From NCBI GenBank assembly GCA_021443285.1, contig JABUUG010000054.1, forward strand, positions 1 to 7,499: a stretch of DNA of 7,499 nt. Reading direction: 5' to 3'. The notes under the pieces were generated by a model that ran no database searches, was not told the DNA's origin, and was given only the letters and a program-made list of their open reading frames with translations. This document shows, piece after piece, positions 5,030 through 7,499 of this stretch (the stretch's first letter is position 1; every line of letters starts with the position of its first letter). Source of the DNA: Bacteroidaceae bacterium (GTDB lineage Bacteria > Bacteroidota > Bacteroidia > Bacteroidales > Bacteroidaceae). A program made the translations under genes and the position numbers.

Positions 5030-7339
5030 ATGATTATGAGAACAGCAATATTGGCATTTGTTTTTACGGGAGCGGTTGGGTGTTCTGCTGTGAAGGCGCA
5101 GAGTGTGCAGCAGGAGAAACTCCTCGAAGAAGTGGTGGTTGACGGTCTGGCAAAATCGACGGAGGTGGTTGACAAGCAGGGCGTGAGCTACACGCAGCTT
5201 GACAGCACGTTCATCCTGAGGCACGATGTTCGTGGCATTCAGGATATGGCGCAGTACGTTCCTGCACTTGAGGTGCCTCGTTACGGATCCCGGCTTACCT
5301 CTGCGATATATGTGCGTGGCATCGGTTCGCGCATCAATGCCCCCTCGGTTGGGGTCTATTATGAGAACATTCCGCTGCTTTTCCAGAGCGCGGTAAACAG
5401 ACACTACTGGAATGTGGACAAGATGACGGTGCTGCGCGGCCCTCAGGGCACACTCTACGGTCTGAACTCCGAGGGCGGACTGATAAGCATCGACGGCAGG
5501 AACCCTATCAGCGCGGCAAAGAAAGAAAACCCTCTGACCGCCCATCTCGGCTTTTCCACCCATTTCGGCAGGGAGGCAGAGCTTGGATACGCCTTCCAGA
5601 TATGCCCTAATCTTGCGTTCACGGCAGACGTGTTCTATCGCGGCACGGACGGTTATCAGGCAAACACCGTGCTCGACCGCAAGGCAGACGGCGCCGATGA
5701 GGCAGGAGCAAAGGTGAAGTTCCTGTGGAATGCCAACCGCAACCTGCAGCTGTCGCTCTTCGCCGAATACCAGCATGTGGACGAAGACGGATTCTGCTAC
5801 GGTAGGACACATACGGAGGATGGCATGGTGAACGGAGAGATTACGGATGCGCCTGCCACAAATATGCTGAACAACTACAAGAGAGACCTCTTCGACCTCG
5901 GTGTGAATGTGGTATATAACAAGAACAGCTGGCGCCTGCAGTCCACAACGTCGTTCCAGTATCTGAAGGACGACATGGTCATGGATCAGGACTATACCGC
6001 ACATGAGCTCCTCCGTTTGTCGCAGACGCAGCGAGGAAAGGCTCTCACAGAGGAGATAACGCTGAAGGGCAATGCCACGAAATGGTGGCGCACATCGTCG
6101 GGCATCTACGGATCGTACAGGTGGCTTGAGACCGTTGCACCGGTATATTTCGACAAAGAGTTTACGGGTGGTGTATCGGCGGTCATCAAGAATGCCATGG
6201 CTCAAGTACTGCCCCCGGAGCAGGCGGCCATACTGAAGGTTACGACGGCGATGGACGTGCCCGGTGAGTTCCGTACACCGATGTTCAACTTGGGCGTATT
6301 CCATGAGAGCCATTTCCAGATTGCCAAGGACTTCTCCGCAACCGTCGGCGTGCGTTATGACCTTAACAGGCAGGAGGTGAACTACCTTACATCATGCATT
6401 ACAAATATCGGTCTTGACTTTACGCTGATGCAGATGAACAGGGTCATCACCTCAATCCTCGAAAACAACCACCACCTCGTCTCTAACCAGGTGCTGCCGA
6501 AGGTGTCGCTCAGATACAAGGACTTCTATCTGACTGCCGCCAAAGGCTATCGTGCCGGAGGCTACAACATACAGATGTTCTCCGACATACTGCAAGGCGA
6601 GTTCCAGATGAAAATGCCTCAGATGCTGCCGCAGATAAGGCAGGGCGACGTGGTCATTGAGCACGATGACGCCTTCTATCGTGAGGTGGAAGACCGCATA
6701 AGCTATGATCCGGAGACGTCGTGGAACTTCGAGTTTGGCGGAAAGAACACCCTGTGCAACAACAACCGCATGGCGTTTGACATACGCTACGCCGTGTTCT
6801 ATTCGATAGTGAACGACATACAGCTTGCGGTGATGGCAGACAAATACGGCTACGGACGTATGATGAAGAATGCCGGGAAGAGCAAGTCTTGCGGAGGTGA
6901 GATTAACCTGACGGGACACTACGACTTCAACCCTCCGCAAACAGGCGGCACACACAGCAGACTGACATGGTCGGGAAGCTATTCATACACCTACACCAAC
7001 TTCCTTGAGGATAAGTATGTGCCTTACATCCCTGCCCACACTGTGAATGCGGCAATAGGTTATGAATGGAAACGCTTCGGTATAGAGGTTAATATGAACG
7101 GACGGGGCAAGACATACTGGGACGAGGAGAACACACTCTGTCAGCCGTTCTATGCCCAGCTCGGAGCAAAGCTCACAGCAGACTTCAAGCCTGTATTTGT
7201 CTCTCTGTGGGCAAGAAACATCACCAACTACCGCCCATCGACATTCAGTTTCCGCAGCTCTGCAACTGGAGAGGACTGCGTGTTCTCGCAGATAGGTGAG
7301 CCCTTTATGATGGGCGTTAGTGCCAGCCTGGCGTTTTAA
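5030..7339 (+). CDS. TonB-dependent outer-membrane receptor
   Basis: This is a gated beta-barrel that imports a scarce ligand (iron chelate, cofactor or glycan) with energy from TonB-ExbBD. From the ATG at 5030 it has 769 residues; a second ATG at 5036 is equally good. Residues 1-24 are a signal peptide ending VKAQ. A TonB-box-like LLEEVVVDG (31-39) is followed by the plug domain (about 40-158), with the hallmark VLRGPQGTLYGLNSEGG (134-150). The rest is barrel strands, with GYRAGGYN (506-513) typical of the FyuA/iron-complex receptor branch, ending in the outer-membrane signature SASLAF with terminal Phe. The N-terminal carboxypeptidase-like domain of SusC proteins is absent and no SusD gene follows within the window, so it is not a standard glycan (Sus) pair. 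No ligand is shown by sequence; haem-receptor FRAP/NPNL motifs were not seen. The frame is intact. Confidence 0.93.
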   Translation: MIMRTAILAFVFTGAVGCSAVKAQSVQQEKLLEEVVVDGLAKSTEVVDKQGVSYTQLDSTFILRHDVRGIQDMAQYVPALEVPRYGSRLTSAIYVRGIGSRINAPSVGVYYENIPLLFQSAVNRHYWNVDKMTVLRGPQGTLYGLNSEGGLISIDGRNPISAAKKENPLTAHLGFSTHFGREAELGYAFQICPNLAFTADVFYRGTDGYQANTVLDRKADGADEAGAKVKFLWNANRNLQLSLFAEYQHVDEDGFCYGRTHTEDGMVNGEITDAPATNMLNNYKRDLFDLGVNVVYNKNSWRLQSTTSFQYLKDDMVMDQDYTAHELLRLSQTQRGKALTEEITLKGNATKWWRTSSGIYGSYRWLETVAPVYFDKEFTGGVSAVIKNAMAQVLPPEQAAILKVTTAMDVPGEFRTPMFNLGVFHESHFQIAKDFSATVGVRYDLNRQEVNYLTSCITNIGLDFTLMQMNRVITSILENNHHLVSNQVLPKVSLRYKDFYLTAAKGYRAGGYNIQMFSDILQGEFQMKMPQMLPQIRQGDVVIEHDDAFYREVEDRISYDPETSWNFEFGGKNTLCNNNRMAFDIRYAVFYSIVNDIQLAVMADKYGYGRMMKNAGKSKSCGGEINLTGHYDFNPPQTGGTHSRLTWSGSYSYTYTNFLEDKYVPYIPAHTVNAAIGYEWKRFGIEVNMNGRGKTYWDEENTLCQPFYAQLGAKLTADFKPVFVSLWARNITNYRPSTFSFRSSATGEDCVFSQIGEPFMMGVSASLAF

Positions 7340-7351
7340 AGCCCCCTCTTT

Positions 7352-7366
7352 CCCCCCTCAGGGGGG
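7352..7366 (+). other. C6-TCA-G6 hairpin after the receptor gene
   Basis: Six C, the loop TCA, then six G form a compact perfect hairpin 12 bases after the receptor stop codon. No T run follows on the + strand, so it is not a textbook intrinsic terminator. It could block RNA decay from the 3' end or act with the adjoining palindromic element. The C-rich stretch starting at 7342 offers an alternative partner for the G run. Confidence 0.65.
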
Positions 7367-7369
7367 ATG

Positions 7370-7499
7370 TGGAGTTTAAAGGAGTTAAGGGAGTTAAAGG
7401 AGTTAAAGACATTACCTATAGAATTTGCGCTCTGTAAGTTATCCGAGAAAAAACCAATTGTCTTTAACTCCTTTAACTCCCTTAACTCCTTTAACTCCA
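7370..7499. repeat. Palindromic intergenic element B (10-bp GTTAAAGGAG units)
   Basis: The left arm (7370-7411) and right arm (7459-7499) are reverse complements over 41 positions, with one extra T in the left arm near 7377. Each arm holds four GTTAAAG-type units at 10-11 bp spacing (consensus GTTAAAGGAG, one unit GTTAAGGGAG). The 47-bp spacer begins TTACCTATAG and contains TTTGCG. The window ends exactly at the end of the right arm, so the element may continue. It follows the receptor gene and its C6-G6 hairpin, and shares its unit word and spacer motif with element A. Confidence 0.85.

Noticed and set aside
5018..6313. A 431-codon open frame antisense to the TonB receptor
   Set aside because: It mirrors the clear receptor reading frame, its translation is rich in His, Arg and Cys without domain pattern, and no promoter serves it.

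Overview
The window looks like ordinary chromosome from a Bacteroidota bacterium, most likely Prevotella or a close relative. Three signs point there. Several genes have promoters of the Bacteroidota type (TTTG, about 19 bases, then TAnnTTTG). Shine-Dalgarno sites are absent and start codons sit in A-rich leaders. The protein set is also typical: a 'beta-flower' repeat protein, a GDSL hydrolase with the GATNDSWAG motif, and a GreA beginning MAYMS. The genus is inferred; the phylum is well supported.

Left part, + strand: a 22-bp tandem repeat at the left edge (1-44); a secreted protein with a bacterial SH3 domain and a second domain I do not recognise (252-962); a small secreted protein made of six 17-residue repeats (1124-1540) with a clear promoter; and an RsmF-type rRNA cytosine-C5 methyltransferase (1617-2828). 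The methyltransferase converges on the next block, and between them lies a roughly 210-bp palindromic element of 11-bp units (2843-3055).

Middle part, - strand, in transcription order: a secreted SGNH/GDSL hydrolase (4894-4187), greA (3989-3522) and a histidine-triad (HIT) protein (3442-3053). The hydrolase and greA each have a perfect promoter. The greA leader holds a perfect 16-bp inverted repeat ending in a short U run, which suggests attenuation or a leader RNA.

Right part, + strand: a TonB-dependent outer-membrane receptor (5030-7339), divergent from the hydrolase across a 135-bp double promoter region. It is followed by a GC-rich hairpin and a second palindromic element (7370-7499) of 10-bp units, cut by the window edge. 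The two elements share the word GTTAAAG and a central ACATTACCTWTA motif, so they look like one dispersed repeat family. That family, with the greA leader hairpin, is the most interesting content here. I see no defence system, CRISPR array, transposase, rRNA or tRNA.

Functional links: two secreted proteins and the receptor/hydrolase pair belong to the envelope, while the methyltransferase, greA and HIT genes are housekeeping. I see no single pathway joining all of them.
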